A program made the position numbers and the translations under genes. Below the pieces are notes generated by a model. It searched no databases, was not told where the DNA came from, and saw only the letters and a program-made list of their open reading frames with translations. From Paramecium tetraurelia (Eukaryota > Ciliophora > Oligohymenophorea > Peniculida > Parameciidae), in the NCBI RefSeq assembly GCF_000165425.1, contig NW_001798972.1, positions 187,368 to 251,367 of the forward strand: a stretch of DNA of 64,000 nucleotides, in the 5' to 3' direction. The number at the start of each line of letters is the position of its first letter. The stretch's first letter is position 1. Below, piece after piece: positions 11,974 through 27,645 of this stretch.

Positions 11974-12283
11974 ATATGATGTATAATATTTATATTAAAT
12001 CCAAATTAAAAGTATCTTTAATATAAGCATGAAATTTATATTTAATAATATTCTGATAAATTTAGTGGAAGTTATCAAAATAGGTATATTCTAAAGTTTA
12101 AATAAAGTGTAGATAAGATCAAAAATAAGAATGGAAGTTAATTATTTAAACCAACAATTCTGATTTTGTTGTTAATTTGATTTGGTTGTTCAAAATTATA
12201 TTAACAATTGTAATTAGAAGGCAATAAAAATAAATAAAAATTATTTATATGAACACAATTTTATTAATATTTATTATAGACTA
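11974..12283. other. Intergenic, AT-rich
   Basis: About 310 bp between the 5' end of the unknown gene on the minus strand and the 3' end of glutamate dehydrogenase. I see no frame, repeat or structured RNA in it. Confidence 0.5.
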
Positions 12284-13987
<1,704 letters not shown>

Positions 13988-14288
13988 TTTATTTTTAATT
14001 ATGATGCTTTATCAAGATGAATCATCTTTGAATAATACGTACTATACGTCATTCAAATTATAGATTTAGGAATTATGATTTAATTTATTTTTTTTATTTT
14101 ATTTCATGATGTATTATGCCATCATTTCTGAATGTTACAAATACGAATTATTGCTCATTTTATTATTATTCCTCTTCAATTATTCACTTAATACTAACCC
14201 TTCTCAAATAAATTTAATTTTATTACACTTCCTTTTATATTATAATATAATAATTATATATATATATTCTTACACACAACTTATCCAA
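13988..14288. other. Divergent promoter region
   Basis: About 300 bp of AT-rich sequence between the divergent starts of glutamate dehydrogenase (minus) and the next gene (plus). It presumably contains both promoters. No specific element is recognisable. Confidence 0.5.
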
Positions 14289-16420
14289 ATGTCTCATTCT
14301 GCCAAAGAATACCTCCCCATCGTCTTCGCTGATCTCCAAATCTCTACTAAAAACGACTATTACATCGAAGAGAAGTAATAAACTAATCTAATCAAGACTC
14401 CCCATCCTCAAATCACACCACCATACAACATCTCAACCCAAATTGTCCAAAGTCACTACACCATCCAAATCCCAATAGGAAATAATTAATCATCAGAATG
14501 CCATTAAAAAAATAGTGTTCCCCAATATACTCCAAAGAACGAAACAAGATATCAAAAAATATCGAAAACATCAACTCTCTTTGATAAGTGATGAAATCTC
14601 AAACTCACAACCCATTATCGAATTAGAACATAAAAAAATAAGCAAAACCAATAGCTAATCTCCACTTAAATTGCATTCTTAATAACCAAGTTATATTAGC
14701 AATTACCCAATAAGAACAGATCTTTCATCTTTAATATTCGATAATAATTTAGAATCTTAATCAAATGATTCCATTGTCAAGTTTCGTAAACTAAGGTAAC
14801 TTATAACTGATAAACTAGTCCAACTTTCAATGAAACATCATGGTAAAAAGTAGACAAAGTCAACAGAATCAATTTAGCTCATGAAGTCTAAAAAGAAATA
14901 CATCATTTGGAAAGATTCAATGCATATTGGAAACCAGATATGATTAATTAATATCTGCAGCTAAAAATCGTGCATTAAGGAGTGAACTAGAAAAGAGGAA
15001 ACAAGAGAATATTTATATTAATGTACCTTCCTCATCAAACTCTTGTTTTAAAAAGTTCACAAGTTGAAGTAAAAAATAGGTTTTATTTTATACACAATTT
15101 AATAGTCCTTTATCATTATAACTAAATACTTTGACATACTTTGTTCCGCTTTACGAGAAGATTAGTAATTAGAGTGAACTAACAGAAAATTACAATATTT
15201 GGTCAAAGCACTTTTTAGATTTACTACATTATAAATAACACATCAACACAGTAAAATTTTACTTTTTAGATGGCAAAGAACTTTAAACATTAAATTAAAT
15301 ACCTTCTTATGAAAAGTTTATATATTGCAACTTACATGTAATTGAATGAGCAATCAATATAATAGGGAGAATTTGATCTTTGGAATAGAGTTGGATAAAC
15401 TTTAAATTTAGGAGGACAATTTTAATTAGATAAGTATGTCAAATTGGCCACAAAAATGGTAGATCTAAGATCGAAGGATGATATTCTTAAATTTTTTGGT
15501 AAAAGAGATAATTTTCTACCTTTTTATTCGATGGCTTATAATTAAGAAGATGAATGTGCAAAATCTCCTATTTTACAATAAATAGAAATGATTCAGCAAG
15601 ATGCAGATGATGAATAATTGAATGATGAAGTGATTGATTAATCCATCTTTCAAATGAATAAGAATCAATAGAAAGCATACTTAAAAACAATAAAGTAATT
15701 TATTCAATAAAATAAAACTAAATACTCATAAACACTGGCTAATTAAGAAGCTGGCATGAGGCAAAGAAAACAGAATATTAAAGAAATTAGAAGAAAATCA
15801 ATAGAAATTAAATTAAAAGGAGTATTCTATTATTTATAACATTTAATTAGTAAAAGTAAATGTTGGATCTTAATGAGGAAACTCACATAGAAATGAAATT
15901 ACTACATGAGGACACTTAGTCAATTGATGAAATTAAGGAAGATGCAGTGGATAAAGTAGATGTGTTTAAGAATGCAATATATAAAAAGTTACCAAAAAAA
16001 ATAGAATTAACTAATGATCCATTTTCAAGCTTCTCTTCGAAAGACAATAAAAAATTTAAAGAAATTATGAAGTTGATTAATATTGAACAAATAGTATTGG
16101 AGAAAAAGTTGAATAGATAGGATGTTATGCATTACCTATCTTTATTCAAGGCTCTAATGGATTCAGATAATCTAAATTATTTTACTACCAGCCAATTAGA
16201 TTATCCTTCCTTATATATTTCCAGGGAACAACTAAAGAAAAGCTTGCCCTACATAATATTGTATAAAAATCAGTTGAATACTGGAAAATTGAATGAAATA
16301 TATGAGAGATAATATAACTATGTTGAATTCTTGGATTTCTTGGATATCTTTACTACTGAATACATAGTCTCAGAGAAGGAATTGGAAAGATTAAAAAATT
16401 AGAAATAAGATGCATATTGA
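14289..16420 (+). CDS. Unknown large helical protein (splicing of the 5' third only partly resolved)
   Basis: Start ATG 14289 (MSHSAKEYLPIVFADLQI) and TGA 16418-16420. A 34-nt intron near 14430, a 28-nt intron near 15345 and a 29-nt intron near 15825 join clearly coding segments; one or more introns between about 14,930 and 15,130 could not be placed, so that stretch of the protein is uncertain. Recognisable pieces are a basic N-terminal part, a segment around TYFVPLYEKISNQSELTENY, a basic patch (MRQRKQNIKEIRRKSIEIKL) and a helical end (YVEFLDFLDIFTTEYIVSEK). I recognise no family. Length about 660-690 residues. No signal peptide. Confidence 0.6.
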
Positions 16421-16478
16421 CTATTCTATATATATATAATTTCGATATCTTAATTTTGATAAAGTAAAATAGATTATT

Positions 16479-17459
16479 TCATTGTTCTTATTCTTCAGAT
16501 GTTTAAAGTATCTATTGGTATCTATTGCTCATTTCATGAACAATAAGTGAATCATCAACTCCACACTTGAGTATCCAAGGATGTGCCTCAATTTCGGAGA
16601 TCTAATTAAATAGTTATATATATAGATCGTTACTGATAATCGTTAGTTAGGATTAAATGCCATTAGCTTTGTTATGAGATCCTTCAATTCAGGACTAAAA
16701 TCAACCTATTGTACTTCCCAAAACTTGTTGTACTGTTTTCTAAAATAGTTACAAGATGTCAATACCTGTAAATTAATTAGTATACCTAATCTGTTTTGAT
16801 GTTTGCAGTTTAAAAGGGACAGAAACCAGAAGTAATCTAAAATAGTATGACTCCTAATTGAAATAAATCAGCCTCGATTCCATGGTAAGGTTATTGAAGG
16901 AATATCTCTGGAGCTGCGGTAGAGGGAGAACCGACGTAACTGAATTCATTTAAATTCAATACGTATTGATCTTAATTCGTTTGCTCTGTGCATCTAAAAA
17001 GTTAATTGCATATCCGAAGTCACAAATAAGGATGTTGAAATTATCATCCAATAATATGTTTTCCAACTTTAGATCTCTGTGAGCTACTCCTTTTTTATGA
17101 ATTTCAGAAATAACTATGATTTCAATAGATGTGTACTTTGTATCATTTATTTAAAGTAATGTCTTGAAAATTCTTCAGTGAATTTTCTGAGCTTTAAATA
17201 TTATAACAGATTTCCCTATTTTGCGTAGTCCATCATAATGCAACCATCACATTCACATTCTCTTACTCTGATGACCCCTGGGATGTTGCTTAATAACTGC
17301 ATCATTTTTATTTCATTTTCATACAATGATGACTATTGTTATTTAAAGACCTTCATAGCCATCAATTGTCCACATCTATTAACCAGCTAAACACTATGAA
17401 TTTGAAGAAATAAAATACTCCGCCGAATAGCCTTGCCCGATTTTTGTCACAACAAACAT
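16479..17459 (-). CDS. Ser/Thr protein kinase, CAMK/SnRK-like
   Basis: Five introns (25, 23, 23, 20, 32 nt) give a compact 285-residue kinase that is nearly all catalytic domain. All key elements are present: glycine loop ([13 protein letters not shown]), catalytic Lys in [19 protein letters not shown] (ICDFGYAI), the activation segment [12 protein letters not shown], and HPWILKCG after the domain core. The HRDLKLEN plus AHPW pattern is typical of CAMK/AMPK-related kinases. There is no regulatory domain or calcium-binding region, so it may be controlled by other subunits or by an activation-loop kinase. It ends shortly after the domain. Paramecium carries many such kinases; the substrate cannot be told. 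Confidence 0.9.
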
Positions 17460-18036
17460 TTCAGAAATATTAATATACTAATAAATATTTATTTATTTTA
17501 TAACATTCCATCATCCTGGGGTTAAATAAGAATTTATAAAAGTAGCTGGTCATCTCTAAAAATTTAATATTTGAACTTTACTTGCAAAAAGGCTCCATAA
17601 TTGACCTATTTAAAATAAAAATATTTTGATTGAAATACCACATATATTATAATTTATTATTTAAACAAACAACCTACAAAAATGAGATTACTATTGCAAT
17701 ATAATACACAAATATTAAAAGACAAAACAATCCTCAATAATATATACTAATTTTATTTGATTTATGTTTCCATACTCAAATAGGCTGACTTTTGAGTTTA
17801 ATTAATACATTTTTTAAGTCGAATTTCTAAGTACCAAAAACTATGAATTATAGAGATCCTATTGTAATGATGAATTTTTTTGGAAAACATATCAAATTTA
17901 AGTAATACTTGTTGAACTTTAAATCACCTTTTAATGAAAATTTTTACTAATTTTTTAGATCAAAAATTTATATTAATTGAATATATTAACATAATAATAT
18001 AAAAAACCCCGGCTTATTAATTTTTTAACTTTATTT
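17460..18036. other. Divergent promoter region
   Basis: About 575 bp, very AT-rich, between the divergent starts of the small kinase and SMC1. A GC run (ccccggc) sits at about 18006-18012, some 25 bp before the SMC1 ATG. I see no convincing ORF. Confidence 0.5.
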
Positions 18037-21000
18037 ATGAGTCAACTTATTGGAACTTTGTCCTTAGATACCAATGCCTACGTAGATTACAATATAAGTG
18101 AGAATATGTCTAACAACGCACTGGAAAACTCTGATTTATTGAAAGTGAGATTGGGAAAGATTAAAGGGATGAAAGTTTGCAATTTTAAGTCATTTGAAAA
18201 TGAGCATTTTGTAGGTCCGTTTACTAAATTCACCAGTATCATAGGACCAAATGGAGGAGGTATATGATGGTTTAATATGATAGGGAAGTCGAATGTTTTG
18301 GATGCAATTTAATTTGTATTAGGAATCTCAATCAGGTCAATGAGATGTCATAGAGCAGAGGAGTTAATTTATAGTTAATCGATGTACTACAAAAACTATC
18401 AGGAAGAGGACAGAACAGCTTATGTTGAAATAATTTTTGAGGCCATCAATTACATTGACACTTAAATTTCACTTAAAAGAACTGTAAATAAATAGTAGCA
18501 AACACAAGTTTATATTGGCGAATAATAAGTTACTGAGAAAGAGTTGAGTTCATTTCTCCTCTTATCTAAAATCATATTGCCTGCTAAGAATTTCATTATG
18601 TTGCAAGGTGACACTGATACATTGACAACAATTGAGCCTAAGAAATTAACAGAATTATTCGAATATGTCAGTGGAAGTGTTCAATATAAAAACACATGTC
18701 AATAGATCTAAAGTGAGTTAAACAAAGTGGTTATTAGGATGAGGGAATTGTAATTTTAAAGAGGAGCCATGAGAACAGAATAAAAAAAAGTGAAAGAATT
18801 AAAAAACACTTCGGACAAATACAAAAAAATTAATGATGAGATCAATCAATTGAAATTAAAATAGAAACTATTTGAGCTTAAATAGATAGACAATGAATTA
18901 GAAGATATCTCAAAGTAATTAACATAGAACAAAAATGATGAATCTGATTAAAATAGTGAAAATAAGAGATTGATTGAAGATATTCAATAATGTGATTTGG
19001 AGATTGAAAAGTTGAAGTAGGAACTCAATTAGATTGAGGAAAATGAGAAAAAGATTAAGAAGGATGAGAAATCTAAAGCATATGATACAACCTCAATTGA
19101 TTTAGAAATAGAATTACTAAAAAAGTAAGTGTCAACATACGAAGGGTTATTGGGTAAATTGAAGAAGGATATCAATTATCAATAGGAGATGATAGAAGAG
19201 GTGTAAACAGATCTTGATGGTAAAACATAGCATTTGTAAAAAATAAAATCTTAAAGCAATTTAAAATTATCAAAAAAGTTAATGGAAGAATTTTAAGAGT
19301 TGTAAATGAAATTTAAAATATAGAATTAACAAATACAATCTGAGTTAGAAAAATTACAAGAAAAACAGGGAGTAGCATAGAAGATCTATGATTAAATTGA
19401 TGATGAGATCAAACAGTATACGGATGATCGCAAAGAATTAGTGTAAGCAATTGAAGAATAGAATACTTAGTTGAAGTATGTTAAAGATGAATTTGATGTA
19501 TTAAAGGATAGACATCAAAATACTTAAAAGAGAATTGATGAATTGTATAGATAAAATTAAATTGAGGAAAATGAATTGAAATCACTTTAACAGCATAAAA
19601 TAGAATAGGAGAGATAATTAAGATTGATTGAGGTCTAAGAGACTGAAAATATTGATGAAAAATAAACATAGTTGCTGATTTAATAGCTAAAGTCTATGTT
19701 CAAAGATTTCAGAGGAGAGTTGTCTAGTTTGTGTAATCCTGATTAATAATAATTTGCCATCCCATTGAAAGTGGCTCTTGGCTAAAGATTACTTTGCGCA
19801 TTAGTAGTTGATTCAGAGAAGACAGCAAAGGAAATTAATATGCATCTAAGATCTCTTGATATTGTTAAAGAACTCATCATATTGAATAGAGTTAAAAGTA
19901 ATAAGGATGAATCTGAATTGAGGGAGAATGTTGAATAGTTTGTACAATAATATAGAAGACAGACAAGAGCAGGTAAAGCATATTTAGCAATTGATATAAT
20001 TAAATATGATCAAAGTTTAGATAAAGTTTTAAAGTCTTTATTGAGTGGAATAGTGGTGTGTGATTCATATTAATTGGCAGTTTAATTGTAAAAAGAGAAG
20101 ATTCAAGATATTAAATAGATTATTACATTGGATGGAATCACTTTGGCAACATCAGGTATGATTGTGTTTAACGGATCATAATAAAGATTGTCGGAAATGA
20201 GAAATTTTAGATCAAATAATTAAAGAATTTAATAAAAGGGACCAAAGGAATCAAAAGAGTAGTTAATTAAGTCTATTGATGAATTGTAAAATAAAATCAA
20301 GACTCTCAAAAACATAAGTGTTTAGGATGATCTTAAATATTAATCTGCATTAAAAATGAAATTAGAAGAATAACAAGCTCAATTATCAAATAAATAGATT
20401 TCATTATAAAAATCAATACAAATGTATAATGACAAATTAAAATAAGTTGATAAACTATTGGATGAACTTTACATTGAAATAAACAAGCGAAAAGTTTAAT
20501 TGAAAGAATTCGATGAATAAAATGAAAAACTTGTTAATTAAATCTAGAACCAATAAAAGGTGGCATATTAAGATTTTGCTAAAAGAAATTCAATAAGTCT
20601 GCAGGAATTAAACTAACTAGACTTTCAATAAAATTTAGGTAAATAATTGGAAATTAAATAATAATAATTGAATAAACTTTAAGTTTAGAAATAGAGTATG
20701 GAATAATATTTGGAAGAATTGAAAAAGAAACAAGAAGACTTTTAGAACAATATAAAAACTAAGAATGAAGCTATTAACAATTATGAACAAAAGAAAATTG
20801 ATCTACAACAGAATCATGATAAAAAGAATAAAGATTTAGTTTAGTATACCCAAAAGCAACAAGATATTAATCAAAAACTAAAAGCTTAATAAAAAAAATT
20901 GCTTAATCTCACTGATTTGAGAAATCAATAGGTTAGAAAAGGAGTAGATAAAAAACAATAAATCAATTTAATCAATAGAAAATTAGAGTAGTTAAGATTC

Positions 21001-21891
21001 TAAAGAGGAAGATTAATAGAATTATGTGAAATTGAATCTATTCCTGTCAGATTTAAGAGATCTCAAGGAACCTTCCAACCTTCTTTAAATTTTGATGATG
21101 ACTAACAAATGGATATGGAAGCCATAGATTATGGTGCCATAAAAAATGATTTGAAACATTCTAATTGGAATAAATTAATGGAAGAAATTAATGTAGAATT
21201 AGAAATAAAGGAACAAGAAATTACTAAGTATTTATCAGAAAATTTACAGGTTGGATTGATTGGAGCCAAAACAGATGAAAAGTTTGTCTAATTGGAAACC
21301 AATATTGAATCATTAGGAAGATCGATTAAGGAATTATAAAATCGAGAAGCAGAATTGAGTGATTAATTAGTATAGACATAATAATTAAGAAAGGATAGAT
21401 TTGATAAATTATTTGATAGAGTAGAAAAGGAAATTAAAATATTATATTAAAAATTAACTGAGAATCAAAATAGAGTTGGTGGAACTGTTCTTCTCTATAT
21501 GGAAAATAAAGAAGAACCCTTTGAAGGAGGATTGATATATACTCCAAATCCTCCAAACAAAAAATATATTTTTGATAATTCTGAATAGCTTTCTGGAGGA
21601 GAAAAGGCAATAGCTTCAATTGCTCTGTTGTTAGCATTAAATGCAGCTATTGATGCTCCTTTCATTTTGCTTGATGAAGTAGATGCTCATTTAGACTAAG
21701 ACAATGCGGATAAGTAAGAATTTATTTTAAATAATAATAGATTACAAAAGATTGTGAAATTGTTGTCGAATTAGATCTAGTTTGTGCTTGTAAGTCATAA
21801 TCCGGATGTGTTTGCTCATTCAGATTCACTAGTAGGGGTAACAATCCAGCATTCTAAAACTACCAGTGAAGCTTTTTCATTATTACTTTGA
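18037..21891 (+). CDS. SMC1: Structural maintenance of chromosomes protein 1 (cohesin subunit)
   Basis: Cohesin ATPase that entraps sister chromatids with SMC3 and the kleisin. A 24-nt intron splits the Walker A motif (GPNGGGKSNV after splicing) and a 27-nt intron sits near the 3' end; the product is about 1,267 residues, close to the usual SMC1 length. Order: N-terminal ATPase half starting VCNFKSFENEHFVGPF, long coiled coil, hinge around LSSLCNPDQQQFAIPLKVAL to about residue 730, second coiled coil, then the C-terminal half with the ABC signature (LSGGEKAIASIALLLAL) and Walker B (PFILLDEVDAHLD). The FENEHFVGPF start and the LQGDTDTL block after the first ATPase half fit SMC1 better than SMC3. 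Very rich in TAA/TAG Gln codons. Confidence 0.92.
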
Positions 21892-22053
21892 TTTTTGCAA
21901 GTTTTGATATTATTTATATTGTATTTAACTGTTGAAGAAACGAAAAGAGTTATAATAAAAAACAATTATGTAACAATTAATAATGATACATAATAATAAA
22001 GTTAAAAATAATCTGATGATATTCAATTTATATATTTATATTTGCGTAATAAA

Positions 22054-25000
22054 ATGGATAGACAGGGGATAGACACAATTTATAAAACCGATTCTTCAAG
22101 ATTGATGACATTGCGAAATAATACAGAAACCTTAAGTAGGATAACATTATTAATCTAAGTTATCAACACATAAGGATTTGATAGTCGGCCTGGATTAGGG
22201 TTACAATTCAATGAACAATAAATTCCAGAGAGTTGTGTTAATGACGATAATGAATTGTATGCTTCAGAAAATTCCTCTGTTTCAAATTAAAGTAGACATC
22301 GAAGTAGAAAAGAATCAAAAGCGGAATCCCTGAGTAAAATCATGAAGGAAACCCAGAAAATTTAATCAGACGATTTCCATTAGCCAATTGGAGGGTGGGA
22401 TAATAAAATATGGTAAAAAGGAGCATTAAGAATTATGACTTATGTTATCAGATTCGTAATGGCATTATTAATCAACTCTGAGAAGTTCAAATTTACCTTC
22501 ATGAAAAAAAGGCAATTCTAAGCAATAAATGATTAATCAGCCATTTTTGATTATTATGAGGAGAGATTTTTAATACGGGGCAAAAAGAAGCTTAGTTATT
22601 CAGTAATTATATAAAATAATTTAAGTAAATTCTAAAATTAAGAATTCAGAACAACTGCTTATATTAGTCCTGCCATATATTTTTTTAATATCTCATTAAT
22701 AAGATCATCTTCATCATAGTTCCAACTAGCACTCCTAAACTAATATGGGATGTATTCCTCTTGATAATTTTATCAATTCAGATGGTCTTTGTTCCATTAA
22801 AGATTTGCTTTTAAATTGAGATAACATAGGATCTGTTGTAGTTTTTTTTATTGACATTACCACTCTATGTCTACCTGATAGAAATATTGTTGAATTTTTT
22901 AACAGGATATTATGAGCATGGTGTATTGGTAATAGATTAGAAACAAATTGCAATGCATTATTTAAAATCTACATTTATGTATGATTTTTTAAGTGTGATG
23001 CCTTAATTTATTAGTACTATAAGCAATGAATCCCAAATTTTTGAGATTCTCTTATTGATACGTTTGAAAAGGTTGATATTGCTTGCGGATACACTAGAAG
23101 AGACCTTAAATTTGAGATAGCATTATTAGACATTCATTGATGTTGTTCGTCTGCTGATTTAATTTCTATTTTTGTCACATCTATTTGGATGTGTGTGGCA
23201 TTACATAGGAGTTCTAGAAGAATAATTTGGGTATTTTTGTTTTAGATATATTGATTTAAGATACGATCAGAATTGGATCAAGTAGAAAAATATAGATGGA
23301 GAGTCGTGGTTTGTTAGATATGTATTTTCAATATACTGGAGTTCTATTACTACATTGACAATTGGATATGGAGATGTCATACCAGTAAGTAGTGTTGAAA
23401 GGATGTTTGTGGTAATAGTAGCTGTAGTCAGCAGTGTGGTATTTGCTTATACAATTTCGAGTATTGGGAATATTTTTAGTCAATTGAATGAGAATAAGAA
23501 GAATTAGAGACATAAAATGTTTCTAATAAAGAATTTTATTGATGAAAGGAATGTAAATAAAGTATTGGCTAATAAAGTCAAAAAGTTTTTTGAATATTTT
23601 ATTTAGATTGATCATACTTCAGATAATGAATGCGTTAAATTGATTGAGAAATTAGATCCAACTTTGAAAACAGAATTGAAGATAGATATCTATAGAAAAT
23701 TTATATCAAATTCTAAGTTAATATCTGCCACGTTCTCTGATCTGATGTTGAATGAAATTTGTTAATTAGTCTAAGAAAAATAATACATGCCAGATGAATT
23801 TATTGTTATTTCAGATTAAGAAATTAATGAATTATATTTTGTGTTAGAAGGAGAAATCTCATTGATTGTAGAGTTAAATAAATGTATCACTTGTACTATT
23901 CATAATTTTAGAAAAGAATAAAGTCTCACAATTATCCCTAATTAAAAAAAATGAGGTTTTGGGAGAAAAGTATTTTCTTACTAACGCTAAACTGCCTTTC
24001 TCAGCCAAAGCCTAGAGTTTCGTAAGAGTTGCTGTCTTGGATAAATAACAATTAAATCTCCTACTCCAAAAATACCCAGAAGAATTAGAAAAATATAAAT
24101 AAGCATTGAATAAAGTTAAATTGCAGGAAAGAATCAAATTAGCAGGTTGTGAGCTCTGCTATTAAAATCATAAAGTTTTAGAATGTCCTTTTGTCTTCTA
24201 TTAACCAAACGTTCGATTTATAGTTAAACGATAGTACCTTTAGGAATAAGCAAGGCGATAGTTTGAACGAAGACAAGCTAAATCGCATGTAATATTTCAT
24301 TATTAGTTAGAATTCTAAAAGTGATCGACTGGGCATATAATATCGATTAGTCACATATGCTTTGGAGAATAATTTAATTTAAGAAGAATCTATAAATGAT
24401 TCTGTAATTAAGAAAATGGATTTGTAATGCTTGGAACATCAAAAAAATCTATTTAGATCCTGTACTGATTCTTCTATTAATACTCTGATCAAAAATAACA
24501 TTAACCCTAATTTTCAGAGCGGAGGCAAGGAAAGTCCTCATGAGAGTCAAGAGTAAATAATGAGATAAAATTCAAATAATACTCATAATCCGAGACCTAG
24601 TTTTACAGGAATTGGAAGTACAAAGTAGATGTCAACTTTGAAATTAATTAAATTAACTAACAAAAAGTAAGAAAAGTAAGAAATATTTGAAAAAATTGAA
24701 TTAAAAGTACCTGAGAAAATAGTTTTATAAGATATTTGCGAACATTCATCTGATTCTGATTTATAATCACCTGATAAGACTAAATTAACAAAATAAAATA
24801 GTTTCACTTTTTGTGCTTCATCGGATTTCAAAACTCAATTGAAAGTAGAGTACTATTAGAAATTAATCATTAATGAGTTGGATGGTCTAGATAAATATTA
24901 AGAATACTAATATTATTATCCTTAATACAATGTTGAAAGAGTGATTGAGATGATTAATGAGAAGTATAAATTAAAAAGACTCAAACAATCTAAAACATTG

Positions 25001-25099
25001 ATTAGAAGATAAAGCAGATATTTATCATCTTTTCCTACCATATCATTAAGAAAGAAAAAAAGTGGAATTATTGGGGAAGAAATTATACATGAGAATTGA
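22054..25099 (+). CDS. Voltage/cyclic-nucleotide-type potassium channel with Cys-rich tail motif
   Basis: Model of about 977 residues with introns near 22,625-22,703 (one or two), at about 23,880 (28 nt) and at about 24,285 (22 nt). After a disordered N-terminus comes the S1 region (KLIWDVFLLIILSIQMVFVP), an S4-like segment (LLLIRLKRLILLA), a pore helix with the K+ filter TIGYGDV, and S6. A C-linker and cyclic-nucleotide-binding domain follow (ELYFVLEGEISLIVELN, then NEVLGEKYFL). The domain lacks an obvious canonical phosphate cassette, so ligand binding is uncertain. Beyond it lies a Cys pattern (GCELCYQNHKVLECPFVFY) that may bind metal, then a long disordered tail. Such channels set membrane potential and ciliary beating in Paramecium. 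Confidence 0.9.
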
Positions 25100-25122
25100 T
25101 AATAAATATATTATTACTTATC

Positions 25123-27225
25123 TCACTCATTAATCTTATCGAAATTAATATTATCAAAGGCATTTATACTTTGTTTGGTTAATAAATATGTCAAGGTTTC
25201 ATCAAATCTTACAAGTTCTATTTTGAATTAATAATATATTAATACCAAAATATTACATAAACTGTCTGAATTAGTCAACATCCTGAAATGCCAACAATTA
25301 GGCTAAATACTCTAATTCTATATTTGATATATATCTAAGATTAATGAAATATTTATACGTTTTTACTATTTATTTCAAAGCTTTTACTCTAATTCTAACT
25401 AAAAAATGATTAATAATACTTCCCATTGTCTCACTTGATTCTTTATAATCCTTAAATAGTTTAACATAATTTCCACATTTGTAAGATTCTCTTATCCTAA
25501 AATCATGAATAATTTATATACCCAAGAGCAAATTTAATTCTCTAATCATCAGGATTCTAATGCAATATTTTGACTAATTAATCTTATTTATTTAACATTG
25601 TTAGATAAACAATCCTATAACTATCAAATTCAACTTTATTTCCTATGAAATTGGCATCCTTCCCTTCACTTATGCTTATCATGTCATACAAATCACACAA
25701 CATAGTCCAACAACTTTCATATCTTGGGAAATCTCCACATTCTAAACAAATTCTAGCATTTTCTTCATACACTTATACTGTAAATCTATTCTCTATATGT
25801 TAAACCAACAAATCCTATCTTATTGATCTGAATTGCTCTATTGTGAAATTATAATCTGCCTAATAGTTCTTCCACTTCTCCAGAATATGATTTAAAGCCT
25901 TTTTTAAAATGTGTTCAGGTCTTATGGTATTAGGATCAGGCAAACCAGTAAGTCTATAATATGGTTTTTCTAAATCTTCACAAGTTCCCTTAAAAATAAA
26001 TTTAATTCCAATATACTGTAATTTTCATATTAGTTTAAATAAATTGGTCTTCTTCCTCTATTTTTTTTTTAATCTATTTTTATTGTTATTTAATCTATAT
26101 TGATGCATTGGGCTGTAATTTCCCGAATTATAGCATTGCCAAATCGATGCTATAGTCAATTTTCTTATTTTTCATATGATGTTGATTTAAAGTATCAACT
26201 TATTACTATTTCAGTTAATCGTTTAAAGACATCAAATTTTAAATACTAGTAGATGCTGTAATTTCTATTATTAAGAACCATTACTTTACGCTGGTCCAAT
26301 AGGTTGGGCTTAACTTGGAGCCCCAAATTTACTTGTTTAGCCTAATGAATTCAATGCCATAGCTGTGCTTTGTTTTATTTGGAGAGGTTAAGAAAATAAC
26401 GACTAAGTTCGTATTTAATTCTCTCTAGGAAGTGTTGGCAATGGAAATTTAGACCAATCCCTTATGCTGTATTCATTTTTGCGTTTGGCTTCTGCAATTG
26501 TAGCCTTTAAATATTGCTCCATGTGATTTCGTTCGTTGTCAGATTGACATTTATTAAATGCCCTCTCTACATACTATTTCACTGTAACAGAGGATTATTC
26601 GTTAAATATTTCTCTGGAATTACAAAATCTCGCACCTATTTTGGTAATTAAAATAATCATACTAACTAAATTAGGCATTTCAACATTTAACTTCCGATAT
26701 AAGTAGGAGTATATCTTAATCTCATTATCCCATCTTGAAGGTTGATCCAATTCTGAGACATCTACAGGAGGTAGAAATTGATTCTACTCTTTCTCAATCC
26801 TATTGTTCATCACATTTTTTTATTATTAATCTTGGACTTATTAAATATTTTATGGTTGCTATGGCTATTGTTGATTCACTTGTTAGAGTGGTTAGGATAC
26901 TTTTTATTGTGAATTCAACGCTGGATTGGATTGTTGGAGATACTATTACTAAGGTCTGTAAATGTTATTTAGATTACCCATGAGATTGTTATGTTCTAGC
27001 TTTAAATAATCATATACATTAGGTTTGTAACATTTGATAATTATATGGATGATATTGATTATATTAATATTGATTTGGCATCATTTACTAGTACCCATAT
27101 GGCATATATTAGTTATATCCATAGTAGTTTTGATACATAGATTACTAAGATGATTAGGATTGGCTAAAAGAAATCTACTCTGCTCTCATAGCATCTTCTA
27201 TTGTTTATCTTTTATTATTGCTCAT
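25123..27225 (-). CDS. SAC3/GANP-domain protein of the THP3/LENG8 type
   Basis: The N-terminal third is Gln/Tyr/Pro-rich and disordered. The conserved part starts with YVERAFNKCQS..MEQYL and DWSKFPLPTLPRE, a THP3/LENG8 hallmark. After a low-GC linker comes the SAC3/GANP helical domain: YRLTGLPDPNTIRPEHILKK, FRSIRQDLLVQHIENRFTVQ, then VYEENARICLECGDF, with further TPR-like/PCI helices to the C-terminus. Members of this family link splicing or transcription to mRNA handling and bind Csn12 and Sem1-like partners in yeast. Several tiny introns, one near the end restoring FELVRFDETLTYLL. Stop TGA is at 25123-25125, only 23 bp from the convergent K+ channel gene. About 640 residues. Confidence 0.85.
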
Positions 27226-27645
27226 TTTTAATTAAATGATTAATGTGTTTCAATATAAAACAATTTATCAATAGATAAATTATTAATTTTAATTCAAATG
27301 AGAAATAAGAACACAAAAAGAATAGAATTTCTAAATTCCACATTAAATTAGAGTTACTTGAGTTTTATATATATATCAAAAATAAAAGAGAATTTATTTA
27401 CTTAATTATGTAATTAAAACAAACAGAAAATGAAACTCTTTATAAATATCTTTTTGGTTAGATTCATGTTAGAAATCTCTCTCTACATAGTAAGTAAATC
27501 AATTCTAAAATGTGACAGTCATCAAATTGTGATGAGATCTTAATTTTTAATGCAAAAATGGTTTGAACAATAAAAATGATAAAATGGATTTATATAAATA
27601 GCTGAAATATCTTTATAATAGACTATCGTTCTTATACTTATAATG
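27226..27645. other. Intergenic, AT-rich
   Basis: About 420 bp between the start of the THP3-like gene and the end of Rpn7, both on the minus strand. No gene or repeat recognised. Confidence 0.5.
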
